Assembly (NCBI GenBank): GCA_963823565.1
Contig: CAWGLR010000001.1
Location: 1,193,309-1,257,308, forward strand
DNA from: RHKX01 sp963823565
GTDB taxonomy: Bacteria; Actinomycetota; Thermoleophilia; Solirubrobacterales; 70-9
Direction of reading: 5' to 3'
DNA: 64,000 nt
Shown: piece by piece, positions 49,352 to 59,134 of the stretch
How the letters are laid out: the number at the start of each line of letters is the position of its first letter
Position numbering within the stretch: the stretch's first letter is position 1
Program-made: the position numbers and the translations under genes
The notes under the pieces: model-generated
What the model saw: the letters and a program-made list of their open reading frames with translations, nothing else
Database searches by the model: none
What the model was told of the DNA's origin: nothing

Positions 49352-49773
49352 ACCTTGATCAGGTCCAGCGCGGGGTGGGCGGAGGCCATCAGGTCGAAGT
49401 CGCCGTCCTGCGTGACGAGAGGGAGCCCGTGCTCGATGGCCGTTGCCGCGATGAGCCCGTCCATGAGCTTCACCTCCTTCGCGTACCCGGAGCTCACGCA
49501 GTCGCCGGCGAGCTGGGCCCATCGCGTCATCACCGGCTCGCTCACCGCGATCGGGTCCGAACGGCGGGCGAGCTCGAGCGTTTCCGCCCGCCGCGCTCGC
49601 CTCCGGCGATCGGGAGCGGCCAGGACGCCGAGCTGGAGCTCGCCGATCGTGATCACCGACACGGCCAGTCGCTCCGGAAGCGACCCGACCGGCCGCCCGC
49701 TCTCGCGAGCGATGAAGATCGAGGTGTCGGCGAGCGCGACCGCCTCCCGAGCGTCCGCCGCCTCAGAGCTCAT
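49348..49773 (-). CDS. vapC: PIN-domain toxin of VapBC pair 1
   Basis: 141 residues from ATG 49773, overlapping the antitoxin 3' end by 11 bp; upstream in-frame codons to 49791 lie deeper in the antitoxin. PIN nuclease acidic residues: ALADTSIFIAR, VITIGELQLGVL, VKLMDGLIAATAIEHGLPLV, TQDGDFD. VapC toxins are site-specific RNases that block translation. The antitoxin is encoded immediately upstream. Confidence 0.88.
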   Translation of the reverse strand: MSSEAADAREAVALADTSIFIARESGRPVGSLPERLAVSVITIGELQLGVLAAPDRRRRARRAETLELARRSDPIAVSEPVMTRWAQLAGDCVSSGYAKEVKLMDGLIAATAIEHGLPLVTQDGDFDLMASAHPALDLIKV

Positions 49774-50005
49774 CGAGAGTCTGCCCCGCAAGCTCGTCGA
49801 GCTGGCTCGCCAGCTCGGGGTCGGCCGCCTTCGTCGCCAGCTCCCCCTCCAGCCACGCGCCGTCCAACCATCGCGACCGTCGGCGGTGGGGGACGATGTC
49901 GGCGACCGGCTGCCCGCGAACAGTGAGCGTCACGCGTTCGCCCGACTCCACCGCCGCAACGACCTCGGCTGTGCGGTTGCGCAGGTCTCGGACTCCTACG
50001 TCCAT
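49763..50005 (-). CDS. vapB: Phd/YefM-type antitoxin of VapBC pair 1
   Basis: 80 residues from ATG 50005 (MDVGVRDLRNRTAEVVAAVE). The N-terminal Phd/YefM fold has GERVTLTVRGQPVADIVP; the C-terminal 35 residues (WLDGAWLEGELATKA...) wrap the toxin. An ATG at 50026 would add seven residues and overlaps the stop of the preceding frame, so coupling from upstream is possible. Confidence 0.85.
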   Translation of the reverse strand: MDVGVRDLRNRTAEVVAAVESGERVTLTVRGQPVADIVPHRRRSRWLDGAWLEGELATKAADPELASQLDELAGQTLDEL

Positions 50006-50022
50006 GTGCGACAGCGTAGCAC

Positions 50023-50270
50023 TCATGGCTCGGGCGCCTCGCCGGACTCACCTCGAAGCTCCTCGCGGATGCCGGCGACTTCGCGCTCGTAGCGCTCGTG
50101 CTCCGGCCAGACCGGTGGGCCGAGGACGGTCGCCAGTGCGTGGTGGAGGGGTACTCGCCGGTACTCGGCCGGTGCATCGAAGTCCCAGTCGGGGTCGTCG
50201 GCCTTCCAGATGAAGAAGAAGGCATCGCCCTGACTCGGCTCACGTGTGGGAAACGCGTTGTGCCAATTGC
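50023..50270 (-). pseudogene. Possible short coding remnant upstream of vapB
   Basis: The minus strand holds an open frame reading NWHNAFPTREPSQGDAFFFI, then WKADDPDWDFDAPAEYRRVP and WPEHERYEREVAGIREEL, with the composition and codon pattern of a real protein, ending at a TGA (50023-50025) that overlaps an ATG of vapB. No start codon is found in frame, so it is either 5'-truncated or frameshifted. Family not recognised. Confidence 0.4.
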
Positions 50271-50326
50271 GCGACGACTTCGCGCCGATTGGCCGCGGGC
50301 CTCGCCGCGAGCTACCCTGCGACGCA

Positions 50327-50714
50327 GTGGCGGAGCGCAGAGTGATCGAGGCCGAGCGGCGCCCCCGACGCGGTCGGGCCCTACTCCCAGGCCATCGTCA
50401 ACGCGGGGGTCCTCTACTGCTCGGGACAGGTGCCGCTCGACCCCGGGACGGGCGAGCTGATCGACGGCGGGCCGGGCGAGCAGGCGAAGCGCTGCCTGCG
50501 CAACCTCGAGGCGGTCTGCGGCGCGGCCGGGACGAAGCTCGGGCGGGCGCTGATGGTCACCGTCTTCACGACCGACCTCGGCGCCGGGCCGGAGATCAAT
50601 GCCGCCTACGGCGAGTTCTTCGGCGAGGCGCCGCCCGCGCGGGCGATGGTCGGCGTCGCGGCGCTGCCCCTCGGCGCGACGGTCGAGATCGCCGCGGTCG
50701 TCGCCGCGGACTGA
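50327..50714 (+). pseudogene. ridA: RidA (YjgF/UK114) enamine/imine deaminase with an N-terminal +1 shift
   Basis: GTG 50327 reads VAERRVIEAE; one extra C at about 50357 breaks the frame, after which the RidA sequence continues: GAPDAVGPYSQAIVNAGVLY, CSGQVPLDPGTGELIDGG, VFTTDLGAGPEINAAYGEFF, PPARAMVGVAALPLGATVEI. RidA hydrolyses reactive enamines/imines released by PLP enzymes such as threonine dehydratase, encoded 8 bp downstream. Corrected length is about 128 residues, normal for the family. Confidence 0.85.
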
Positions 50715-50722
50715 GGGACGCG

Positions 50723-51964
50723 ATGGCCGAGGCGGCCGACGCCGGGCGCGCCGATCCGACCCTCGAGGAGCTGCGGGCGGTCCACGCCGCCTCCGGCGAG
50801 CTCGTCCGCGAGACGCCGACGATGACCCTGCGCAGCCTCTCGCGCGAGCTCGGCGGCGAGATCGTGCTGAAGGCCGAGAACCTGCAGCGCACCGGCTCGT
50901 TCAAGCTGCGCGGCGCGCTGGCGAAGCTGCGGGGCCTAGATCCGGGAAGCTGCGCCGGGGTCGTCGCCGGCAGCGCCGGCAACCACGCCCAGTCGCTCGC
51001 CTACGCGGCGCGGAGCGCCGGCCTCCCCTGTCGCGTCTACATGCCGGCGGCCGCCGCGGTCGGCAAGGCCGAGGCGGTCGAGGCGTTCGGCGGCGAGGTC
51101 GTGCGCGGCGGCGCGTCGGTCGACGAGTGCATCGCCTGGGCCCGGGAGGCGGCGGCCGAAGAAGGCCTGCTGTTCGTCCATCCCTTCGACGACCTCGAGG
51201 TGATCGCCGGGCAGGCCGGCGTCGGGATCGAGCTCACCGCCCAGGTCGAGGACGTGCGGCGGGTGATCGTCCCGGTCGGCGGCGGCGGGCTCGCGAGCGG
51301 GATGGCGATGGCGATCAAGCTGCACTCGCCCGGCGTCGAGGTGATCGGCGTCCAGGCGGCGGGCTGCTCCCCGGTCGCCGACTCGCTGCGCGAGGGCCAC
51401 GTGGTCGAGCTCGACTCGGCCCGGACGATCGCCGACGGGATCGCCGTCAAGCGTCCCGGCGAGGTGACGCTGCCGCTTCTCGAGCGCTGGCTCGACGGCA
51501 TGGTCACCGTCGACGACGACGCGATCGTCGACGCGATGGTCCTGCTCGCCGAGCGCGCCAAGCTCGTCACCGAGGGAGCGGGGGCCGCTTCGGCGGCGGC
51601 GCTCTTGAGCGGGGTGGTCGAGCCGGCGGCGGAGGGGGCGACGGTTCCCGTCCTCTCCGGCGGCAACGTCGATCCCCGCATCCTCGCCGCCGCCATCAAC
51701 CGCCACGAGATCCGCGAGCACCGGCGGGTCCGGATCAGCACCCGCGTCGACGACCATCCCGGCGGGCTCGCCGACCTCCTCCGTGCGGTCGCCGAGAGCG
51801 GCGCGAACATCATCGAGGTCTCCCACGTCCGCGACCGCGCCGACATCGACCTCAGCCAGACCTCGGTCTCGCTGCTGCTCGAGACCCGCGGCTCCGAGCA
51901 CATCTCCCGGCTCCGGGACGAGCTGACCGAGGCCGGCTACGAGCTGAGCGACGCCGAGGGCTGA
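50723..51964 (+). CDS. ilvA: Threonine ammonia-lyase (biosynthetic/catabolic IlvA type)
   Basis: 413 residues. PLP fold-type II enzyme that converts threonine to 2-oxobutanoate and ammonia. The PLP lysine lies in RTGSFKLRGALAKL; AGSAGNHAQSLAYAA binds substrate, and VPVGGGGLASGMA binds the PLP phosphate. The C-terminal ACT-type domain (RVRISTRVDDHPGGLADLLR) suggests allosteric control. The intermediate is an enamine, the substrate of RidA encoded upstream. Confidence 0.93.
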   Translation: MAEAADAGRADPTLEELRAVHAASGELVRETPTMTLRSLSRELGGEIVLKAENLQRTGSFKLRGALAKLRGLDPGSCAGVVAGSAGNHAQSLAYAARSAGLPCRVYMPAAAAVGKAEAVEAFGGEVVRGGASVDECIAWAREAAAEEGLLFVHPFDDLEVIAGQAGVGIELTAQVEDVRRVIVPVGGGGLASGMAMAIKLHSPGVEVIGVQAAGCSPVADSLREGHVVELDSARTIADGIAVKRPGEVTLPLLERWLDGMVTVDDDAIVDAMVLLAERAKLVTEGAGAASAAALLSGVVEPAAEGATVPVLSGGNVDPRILAAAINRHEIREHRRVRISTRVDDHPGGLADLLRAVAESGANIIEVSHVRDRADIDLSQTSVSLLLETRGSEHISRLRDELTEAGYELSDAEG

Positions 51965-51967
51965 GCT

Positions 51968-53360
51968 CTACGAGCGATACCCGACGGACGCGATCGCCGC
52001 GGCGATCGCGTCCGCGGAGCGGTCGACGTCATCGCTCGTCGTCGACCAGTTCGAGAACGAGATCCGCGCCACGCGCCGGCCTTCCCAGCGGGTGCCGCCG
52101 AGCCAGCAGGTGCCGTCGCGCTGGATCGCAGCGATCGTCGCCTCGTTGGCGGCGTCGTCGCCGGGGAAGCGGACGAGCACCTGGTTGAGGACGACGTCGT
52201 TGAGCACCTCGCAGCCGTCGATCGCCGCGAGCCGCGAGGCCATCTGCCGGGCCTGCTCGCAGTTGCGCTCGACGAGCGCGGCGACCCCGTCGGTGCCGAG
52301 CGCCCGCAGCACCGCGTAGACGGTGATCGCGCGCGAGCGGCGCGAGGCCTCGGGGACGTAGCTCGTCCCGTCGCGCTCGGTGCCGCCGCCCTGGAGGTAG
52401 GCGGCCGACATCCCCATCGCGGCGACGTGGGCCTCGCGGTCGCGGACGATCGCCATCGCCGAGTCGTAGGGGACGTTCAGCCACTTGTGGGCGTCGACGG
52501 CCCAGGAGTCGGCGCGCTCGACGCCGGCGGTCAGGTGCATCGTCGCGGGAGCGGCCGCGGCCCAGAGGCCGAAGGCGCCGTCGACGTGGAGCCAGGCGCC
52601 GCGCTCGGCGCAGGCGTCGGCGATCTCGGCGAAGGGATCGAAGGCGCCGGAGGCGACGTTGCCGGCCTGCGCGCAGACGATCGTCGGGCCGTCCAGCGGC
52701 GCGAGCGCCTCGGCGAGGGCGTCGGCGCGCATCCGTCCCTGCTCGTCGGCGGCGACGCCGATCGCCGTCCCCGCCCCGAGCCCGAGCAGGCGCAGCGAGA
52801 CGCCGATCGTGACGTGCGCCTGCTCGCCGCAGACGACGTTGACCCGCGGCGCGCCCTGGAGGCCGTCGCGCTCGACGTCCCAGCCGGCGCGGCGCAGGAC
52901 CGCGTTGCGGGCGGCGGCGAGACAGGTGGTGTTGGCGCCCTGGGCGCCGGTGACGAAGCCGACGCTCGCCTCCGCCGGCAGGACGAGCAGGTCGAGCACC
53001 CAGCTCGCCGCGACCTCCTCGATCGCCGCGACCGCCGGCGACATCACCTCGAAGGCGGCGTTCTGGTCCCAGGCCGAGGTGAGCCAGTCGGCGGCGAGCG
53101 CGGCCGGGTGCGTGCCGCCGGTGACGAACCCGAAGTAGCGCGGGCCGGGGGAGGCGACCAGGCCCGGCGCGGCGATCGTCGCGATCTCGTCGATCACGGC
53201 GGCGGGATCGAGCCCCTCGTCGTCGAGCGCCCCGTCGAGCGCGGCGCGGAGGACGCCGGCGTCGACCGGCTCGGCGACCGGGCGCTCGTCGAGCGAGGCG
53301 AGCCAGGCGGCGTGCCTGCGCGACTGCCTCGTCGAGGCCCGCCGCCCGGTCGCCGCTCAC
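51968..53360 (-). pseudogene. PLP-dependent group II decarboxylase family protein, one +1 shift near N-terminus
   Basis: GTG 53360 reads VSGDRAAGLDEAVAQARR; an extra base near 53310-53315 shifts the frame to AAWLASLDERPVAEPVDAGV and the rest of the enzyme. Fold-type I decarboxylase features: PRYFGFVTGGTHPAALAADW, VTGAQGANTTCLAAARNAVL, HVDGAFGLWAA, the Schiff-base lysine in SWAVDAHKWLNVPYDSAMAI. Corrected length about 463 residues is normal for aromatic-L-amino-acid decarboxylase-like proteins. The start overlaps the vapC stop (GTGA). Confidence 0.82.
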
Positions 53361-53758
53361 CGCGGTCCTTGCCTGAAGAGCTCGACCTGCACACGGTCGC
53401 CGGCGGCCGAGGCCAGCTTCGCGTCGCAGGTGATCAGCGGCACGCCCAGCGCCTCCGCGAGGCTCACGAACGCCGCGTCGTATGCGGTCAGGCTGTCGCG
53501 CAGCTCCCAGATGGCGTCGGCGAGCGGCGTATGCGGGTAGCGGGTGACTGTCATGGTGGCGAAGTCGAGTCGAGCGTCGGACGCGCGATCCGGCGTGATC
53601 TCGCCATGACGCACGAGACGACGCAAGGTGTGCAGCAGCTCGACGTCGAGGAGGTGGGGGGCGACGAGCTCGCCATCCGCCAGACGCTCCGAGAGCCTCG
53701 GGTGGGCTGGTCGCCCGAGCAGCCCTCCAACGACAGCTGACGTGTCGATCGCCAGCAA
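53357..53758 (-). CDS. vapC: PIN-domain toxin of VapBC pair 2
   Basis: 133 residues from TTG 53758. PIN motifs: LAIDTSAVVGGLLG, PHLLDVELLHTLRRL, LTAYDAAFVSLAEALGVPLI, TCDAKLA. The antitoxin stop is 3 bp upstream. Its own stop overlaps the start of the decarboxylase gene, an unusual linkage. Confidence 0.87.
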   Translation of the reverse strand: MLAIDTSAVVGGLLGRPAHPRLSERLADGELVAPHLLDVELLHTLRRLVRHGEITPDRASDARLDFATMTVTRYPHTPLADAIWELRDSLTAYDAAFVSLAEALGVPLITCDAKLASAAGDRVQVELFRQGPR

Positions 53759-53761
53759 GGT

Positions 53762-53998
53762 CTAATCGCGGTCTCGGCCGCTCCGCACGGCGGCGACGAT
53801 CTCATCCAGCGACACGCCGCCGGCTCGGGATTCCGCCCTTCGCAACACGTCGGCCACCGGCGGCCTCGCGGCAACCCGAACCAGCTCCTCCAGCAGGTAG
53901 TCCGAAAGCGACACCCCGGCTGCGGCGGCCCGGGTGCGCAACTCGCGGTGGGTGCGATCGGGAACGTTCCGGATCTGGATCGTCTTCACATGGTCCAC
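53762..53998 (-). CDS. vapB: Ribbon-helix-helix antitoxin of VapBC pair 2 (FitA/VapB-like)
   Basis: 78 residues from GTG 53998, set by AAGG 9 nt upstream; GTG 53989 and ATG 54013 are alternatives. The N-terminal strand (KTIQIRNVPDRTHRELRTRA) and AAAGVSLSDYLLEELVRVA form the RHH DNA-binding domain; the C-terminal part reaches the toxin. Likely represses its own operon through the repeats at 54009-54036. Confidence 0.85.
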   Translation of the reverse strand: MDHVKTIQIRNVPDRTHRELRTRAAAAGVSLSDYLLEELVRVAARPPVADVLRRAESRAGGVSLDEIVAAVRSGRDRD

Positions 53999-54008
53999 GT
54001 TAGCACCT

Positions 54009-54036
54009 TGCATGCGTCACACCCAATCTGCATGCA
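54009..54036. promoter_or_regulatory. Putative VapB operator: two GCATGC sites 20 bp apart
   Basis: TGCATGC at 54009-54015 and 54029-54035 are exact repeats, each with a palindromic GCATGC core, spaced two helical turns apart just upstream of vapB pair 2. This fits binding of two RHH dimers. Confidence 0.5.
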
Positions 54037-54037
54037 G

Positions 54038-54328
54038 CTAGGCCTCCCCGTAGAAGACGTCGTCGAATCCGCCGTCCTCGGCGGCGAGGACCGAGATGAT
54101 CCCGAGGCAGCAGGTGACCGGGAAGAGGTCGTCGTCGCTGAAGTGCTCGACCAGGAACGACAGCGAGTTGCGCAGCCGCTCGGCGCAGAGGCTGATGATC
54201 TCGACCCCCTCGACCTCGCCCTCCACCTGCACCTGCTCGATCATCCGGTGGACGACGCCGGTCGCGTTGAGCAGGGCGGTGATCAGCCGCTCGAGCTCGG
54301 TTCCGTCGACGGGTTCGATGACGACCAT
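54038..54328 (-). CDS. Small acidic protein of unknown function
   Basis: 96 residues, helical and acidic (VVIEPVDGTELERLITALLN, GVEIISLCAERLRNSLSFLV). No known family recognised; no signal peptide or TM segment. It may be an intracellular helical bundle protein. Separate from the VapBC operator by about 1 bp. Confidence 0.55.
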   Translation of the reverse strand: MVVIEPVDGTELERLITALLNATGVVHRMIEQVQVEGEVEGVEIISLCAERLRNSLSFLVEHFSDDDLFPVTCCLGIISVLAAEDGGFDDVFYGEA

Positions 54329-54397
54329 GCCCCAGCCAACCCCGGCCCGGGCGGGTGCGCCCCCAGGCGGGGGACGCCTTGAGCGGCGGTTGCGCGG

Positions 54398-54571
54398 CTA
54401 GCTGGTCGAGAGACCGAGCGCGAGCAGCGGGAACGAGGTCATCAGCGCCAGGTAGAGGCCGATGAGCGCGCCCTTGCCGGCGCTCGAGGACCGCGAGCTC
54501 GACCCGACCATCGCACCGAGGAGCACGCCCGCGACGACGGCGCCGATCGGGATCCAGAGGACTTCAGGCAT
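54398..54571 (-). CDS. Small two-helix membrane protein
   Basis: 57 residues from ATG 54571 to TAG 54398-54400. Two TM segments (WIPIGAVVAGVLLGAMVG and GALIGLYLALMTSFPLLALG) are joined by a Ser/Arg/Lys loop (SSSRSSSAGK). No family recognised. Coding is supported by the clean hydrophobic pattern and lack of a competing frame. Confidence 0.5.
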   Translation of the reverse strand: MPEVLWIPIGAVVAGVLLGAMVGSSSRSSSAGKGALIGLYLALMTSFPLLALGLSTS

Positions 54572-54612
54572 GGCGCGATCCTATAACGCGGCGGCGAGAT
54601 GCAGCCGTTGCG

Positions 54613-54825
54613 TCAGACGGCGACCGTGCCCGCATGATGCACCGGATCGGGGAGGGGGAGGTGCTCGTCGCGTAGGCATTCGGCGTAAGCCTCCAGCGCC
54701 TCACGGATGCGCGCCTCGACCTCCTCTCGCGTGTCGCCGAGCCCGATGACCCCGGGTAGGTCGGGCAGATACGCGCCCCAGCCTCCATCTTCCGCCTGCT
54801 CGTAGATGACGACGTACTCGCTCAT
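54613..54825 (-). CDS. hicB: HicB antitoxin
   Basis: 70 residues: YVVIYEQAEDGGWGAYLPDL, PGVIGLGDTREEVEARIREA, the partial RNase-H-like HicB fold. No C-terminal DNA-binding domain is present, as in short HicB proteins. The start overlaps the hicA stop by 4 bp. Confidence 0.88.
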   Translation of the reverse strand: MSEYVVIYEQAEDGGWGAYLPDLPGVIGLGDTREEVEARIREALEAYAECLRDEHLPLPDPVHHAGTVAV

Positions 54826-55022
54826 CGCAGATGCTCCAGTCCGGTTGCCTTGCGGATGTTAGCCAGGGTCCCGACGGGCACCGTCTGGCCTGGTTTGCCG
54901 GCGACGACGACGCGCCCTGGGCGTTCGGGGTGCGCCCAGATCTCGTGGGAGCCGCGCTGACGGATCGGCCTCCAGCCCGCGGCGCGCAGTGCGGCTCGGA
55001 CCTCGCGGTACTTCCTCGGCAT
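54822..55022 (-). CDS. hicA: HicA mRNA interferase toxin
   Basis: 66 residues, a dsRBD-like fold with KYREVRAALRAAGWRPIRQR, the active-site histidine in GSHEIWAHP, and VPVGTLANIRKATGL. Toxin-first gene order and overlap with hicB are the standard HicAB layout. Confidence 0.88.
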   Translation of the reverse strand: MPRKYREVRAALRAAGWRPIRQRGSHEIWAHPERPGRVVVAGKPGQTVPVGTLANIRKATGLEHLR

Positions 55023-55146
55023 ACCTCTCGCACCCCGCGGTCGGAGTGTGTGCCCCGCCTCCTTACGCGAGGACGCGGCGAGGGAGCGGATCGCGGCCCC
55101 TGGGTCGAGCGCGGGGATGGCGGCCAGCTACCGTGCCTCGCCCCCG

Positions 55147-57236
<2,090 letters not shown>

Positions 57237-57243
57237 CTGACGG

Positions 57244-57290
57244 TCGGTCTACGGAACCGAAGGTCACTGGTTCGAATCCAGTCGGGCGCG
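57244..57290 (+). other. 3' fragment of tRNA-Arg(ACG), probable attachment site
   Basis: The anticodon arm TCGGT-CTACGGA-ACCGA, variable AGGTC, T arm ACTGG-TTCGAAT-CCAGT and acceptor 3' strand CGGGCGC with a G following form the 3' half of a tRNA-Arg (ACG). The 5' acceptor strand and D arm are missing. Such 3' fragments arise when an element integrates into a tRNA gene. A tyrosine recombinase remnant lies 1 kb to the right. Confidence 0.8.
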
Positions 57291-57557
57291 CTCAGAAAGT
57301 CCCTGGTAATCGCCACTTTCTCGCCATGAACCTGTTTCGCATCCCAGGCAGTGCCCTCTGTTTCGCCTCCGCCGGGATCGCTAGTGGCCACGGCCGCGGT
57401 TCAGGACTAGGTCTGAGCGACGGGTAGAAGTGAAACGATCTCGTGTCGGGAACTGAGGTTCCCGCCCCGTGGAATCTATTGAGCGTACCCTCGCCGAAGG
57501 GACTTGCTCGCGCGCCAATTGCGCCGTGACCCGCGATCGACTAGGCTCCGAACGGGA
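57291..57557. other. Non-coding stretch inside the element edge
   Basis: No convincing gene. The sequence is lower in GC than the surroundings. TAGGCT at 57542-57547 near the right end may be a -10 for the secreted protein, but no matched -35 is clear. Confidence 0.4.
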
Positions 57558-58250
57558 ATGAGGGGATCGGGGAAGCTGAAGTGCGTGCTGGTGGGGGTGT
57601 TCGCCCTCGGAGCCATCGGCCTCGTTAATGGTTTGGCAGCCTCGGCGTCCGCTGCCGGCGTGTGCGACCCGATCGTCGCGGCCTCGAACCGCGTGACCAA
57701 AGCACAGCTAGCGTTCACCGTCGAGGCCTACAGCGACGGGGAGATCACGCCCGCAGAGGCCGCCGAAGCCGAGAGATTCTCGCAACTGATCCAGAAGATC
57801 ACCGAGGATCTCGCGACTTGCATCAACACCGGGAAACTGCCCGCTGGCTATCCGCCGGACGGGCTGGTCTCGATGCCGGGTCCTCCTGTCGCCAACCACT
57901 TCAACGTTGAGCTCGCAAAGTGGCGAATCGGCGATCGTGCGGTGACTCTGAACTGGGAGACATCGGAGCCGACGAAGGTCTGGATTGGGTTCTACAAGGG
58001 AGACCAGTTCGTAGGTTCCCTCAGCGCTCCGCAATCGGCGAGGTCGGTCGAGTTCAAGGGCAAGCTAGGCAAAGGCCGAGAGCCGAGGCCCGCGAACAGC
58101 AGTCGTAAGCCCGTGAGCAGGAGAACCGGCATCAAGGTGAAGCCAGGCAGGTACACGCTTAAGTTCCTCGCGACCGACACAGACGGCGAGCTCTCTAACC
58201 AGCTCACCGCGAAGATGAAGATCCAGCCGAAAAAGCGCCACCGCCACTGA
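57558..58250 (+). CDS. Secreted protein of unknown function (element cargo)
   Basis: 230 residues from ATG 57558. Signal peptide: RGSGKLKCVLVGVFALGAIG followed by NGLAASASAA. The mature protein has a helical region (AQLAFTVEAYSDGEITPAEA) with two cysteines, then an Ig/FN3-like beta domain (RAVTLNWETSEPTKVWIGFY, RYTLKFLATDTDGELS) and a basic tail. Codon use is less G/C-biased than in neighbouring genes, consistent with transfer. Not recognised as a named family. Confidence 0.65.
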   Translation: MRGSGKLKCVLVGVFALGAIGLVNGLAASASAAGVCDPIVAASNRVTKAQLAFTVEAYSDGEITPAEAAEAERFSQLIQKITEDLATCINTGKLPAGYPPDGLVSMPGPPVANHFNVELAKWRIGDRAVTLNWETSEPTKVWIGFYKGDQFVGSLSAPQSARSVEFKGKLGKGREPRPANSSRKPVSRRTGIKVKPGRYTLKFLATDTDGELSNQLTAKMKIQPKKRHRH

Positions 58251-58253
58251 CGG

Positions 58254-58769
58254 TCAACTTCCAAGCAGCCCCCGGCACGGGAGGTCTGCCTGCTTGCTCC
58301 CGGCACGTACGGTGCCGGTGCCGAGAGTGCTCAGGGAGCCCGCCTCGATGAGCGCGTCGAGGCTGGCAGCGATTGCAGCATCGGCGTCCGGGAGCAGGTG
58401 GCCATAGGTGTCCACCGTTGTCGTGATGGAGGCATGGCCGAGCCGCCGTGAGACCGCGTAGATGTCTGGCGACACGCTGAGGCTCAGGGAGGCGCAGGTG
58501 TGGCGCAGGTCGTGGAAGCGGAGCCCGTGCTTACTCGGCGGCAGCACCCACTGCACCTGCGGCTCCGCGCAGTCGCAGAGTCGCTTCGTCGTCACGGCCT
58601 CGCCGCACCGGGAGCAGGTGCCCGAAGTAACGGCTGGCTTGAACACCCGCTGGTAGAAGTTGCCTTGGCTCACGGGTAGGCCGCCAGGCGTCGTGAACAC
58701 GAGCGCGTCGGATGCAGAGCCAACACAGCCGCGATCCGGGTCGAGGTGATCCGCGAGCAGGTCGCGGAC
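58254..58769 (-). pseudogene. int: Tyrosine recombinase (phage-type integrase), 5'-truncated by the IS
   Basis: An open minus-strand frame runs from the IS edge (VRDLLADHLDPDRGC) through ALVFTTPGGLPVSQGNFYQR, box II HGLRFHDLRHTCASLSLSVS, RLGHASITTTVDTYGHLLPD with the catalytic His and Tyr. The N-terminal core-binding domain and the first catalytic Arg are missing, so it is inactive. A Cys4 insert (CSRCGEAVTTKRLCDC) between boxes could bind zinc. It belongs with the tRNA-Arg fragment. Confidence 0.82.
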
Positions 58770-58793
58770 TGGACCTGACCCGCTTTCGTGGAC
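58770..58793 (+). repeat. IS left terminal inverted repeat
   Basis: TGGACCTGACCCGCTTTCGT followed by GGAC; pairs with the right end at about 19 of 23 positions. Confidence 0.8.
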
Positions 58794-58835
58794 ACTTGAT
58801 CGCTGGGGCCGTAGGCCTCAGCGAAAGGAGGCCAA

Positions 58836-59129
58836 GTGCCGCGAACACGACCCCCATACCCGCCCGAGTTCCGAGCTGAGGCGGTGCGCCTCGTCAAGAG
58901 CTCAGGCGAGACGATCCGCCAGGTCGCCGAGGATCTCGGGATCAGCGATCAGACCCTGCGCAACTGGGTCACCCAAGACGACACGGATGCCGGCAAGAAG
59001 TCGGGTCTGACCAGCGACGAGCGGGCGCGGATGCGCGAGCTCGAGAAGGAGAACCGAAAGCTCCGCGAGGAGCGAGAGATCCTGAGAAAAGCCGCGGCCT
59101 TCTTCGCAGCGGAGACCGGGCGGAGATAG
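58836..59129 (+). CDS. IS3-family transposase OrfA
   Basis: 97 residues from GTG 58836. A helix-turn-helix (YPPEFRAEAVRLVKSSGETI, QVAEDLGISDQTLRNWVTQ) binds the IS ends and a leucine-zipper coiled coil (MRELEKENRKLREEREILRK) follows. The end includes the site where ribosomes can slip to make OrfAB. Confidence 0.92.
   Translation: MPRTRPPYPPEFRAEAVRLVKSSGETIRQVAEDLGISDQTLRNWVTQDDTDAGKKSGLTSDERARMRELEKENRKLREEREILRKAAAFFAAETGRR
59087..59091 (+). promoter_or_regulatory. Probable -1 frameshift site (A-AAA-G)
   Basis: AAAAG lies in codons AGA AAA GCC near the end of orfA; slipping back one base continues in the orfB frame (KSRGLLRSGDRAEIASVH), which is open, giving the OrfAB transposase as in other IS3 elements. 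Confidence 0.6.
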
Positions 59130-59134
59130 CGAGC

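Noticed and set aside
50240..50260. CACGTG-containing sequence resembling a parS half site
   Set aside because: Lacks the GTTT/AAAC arms; does not meet the parS consensus seen at 30 kb.
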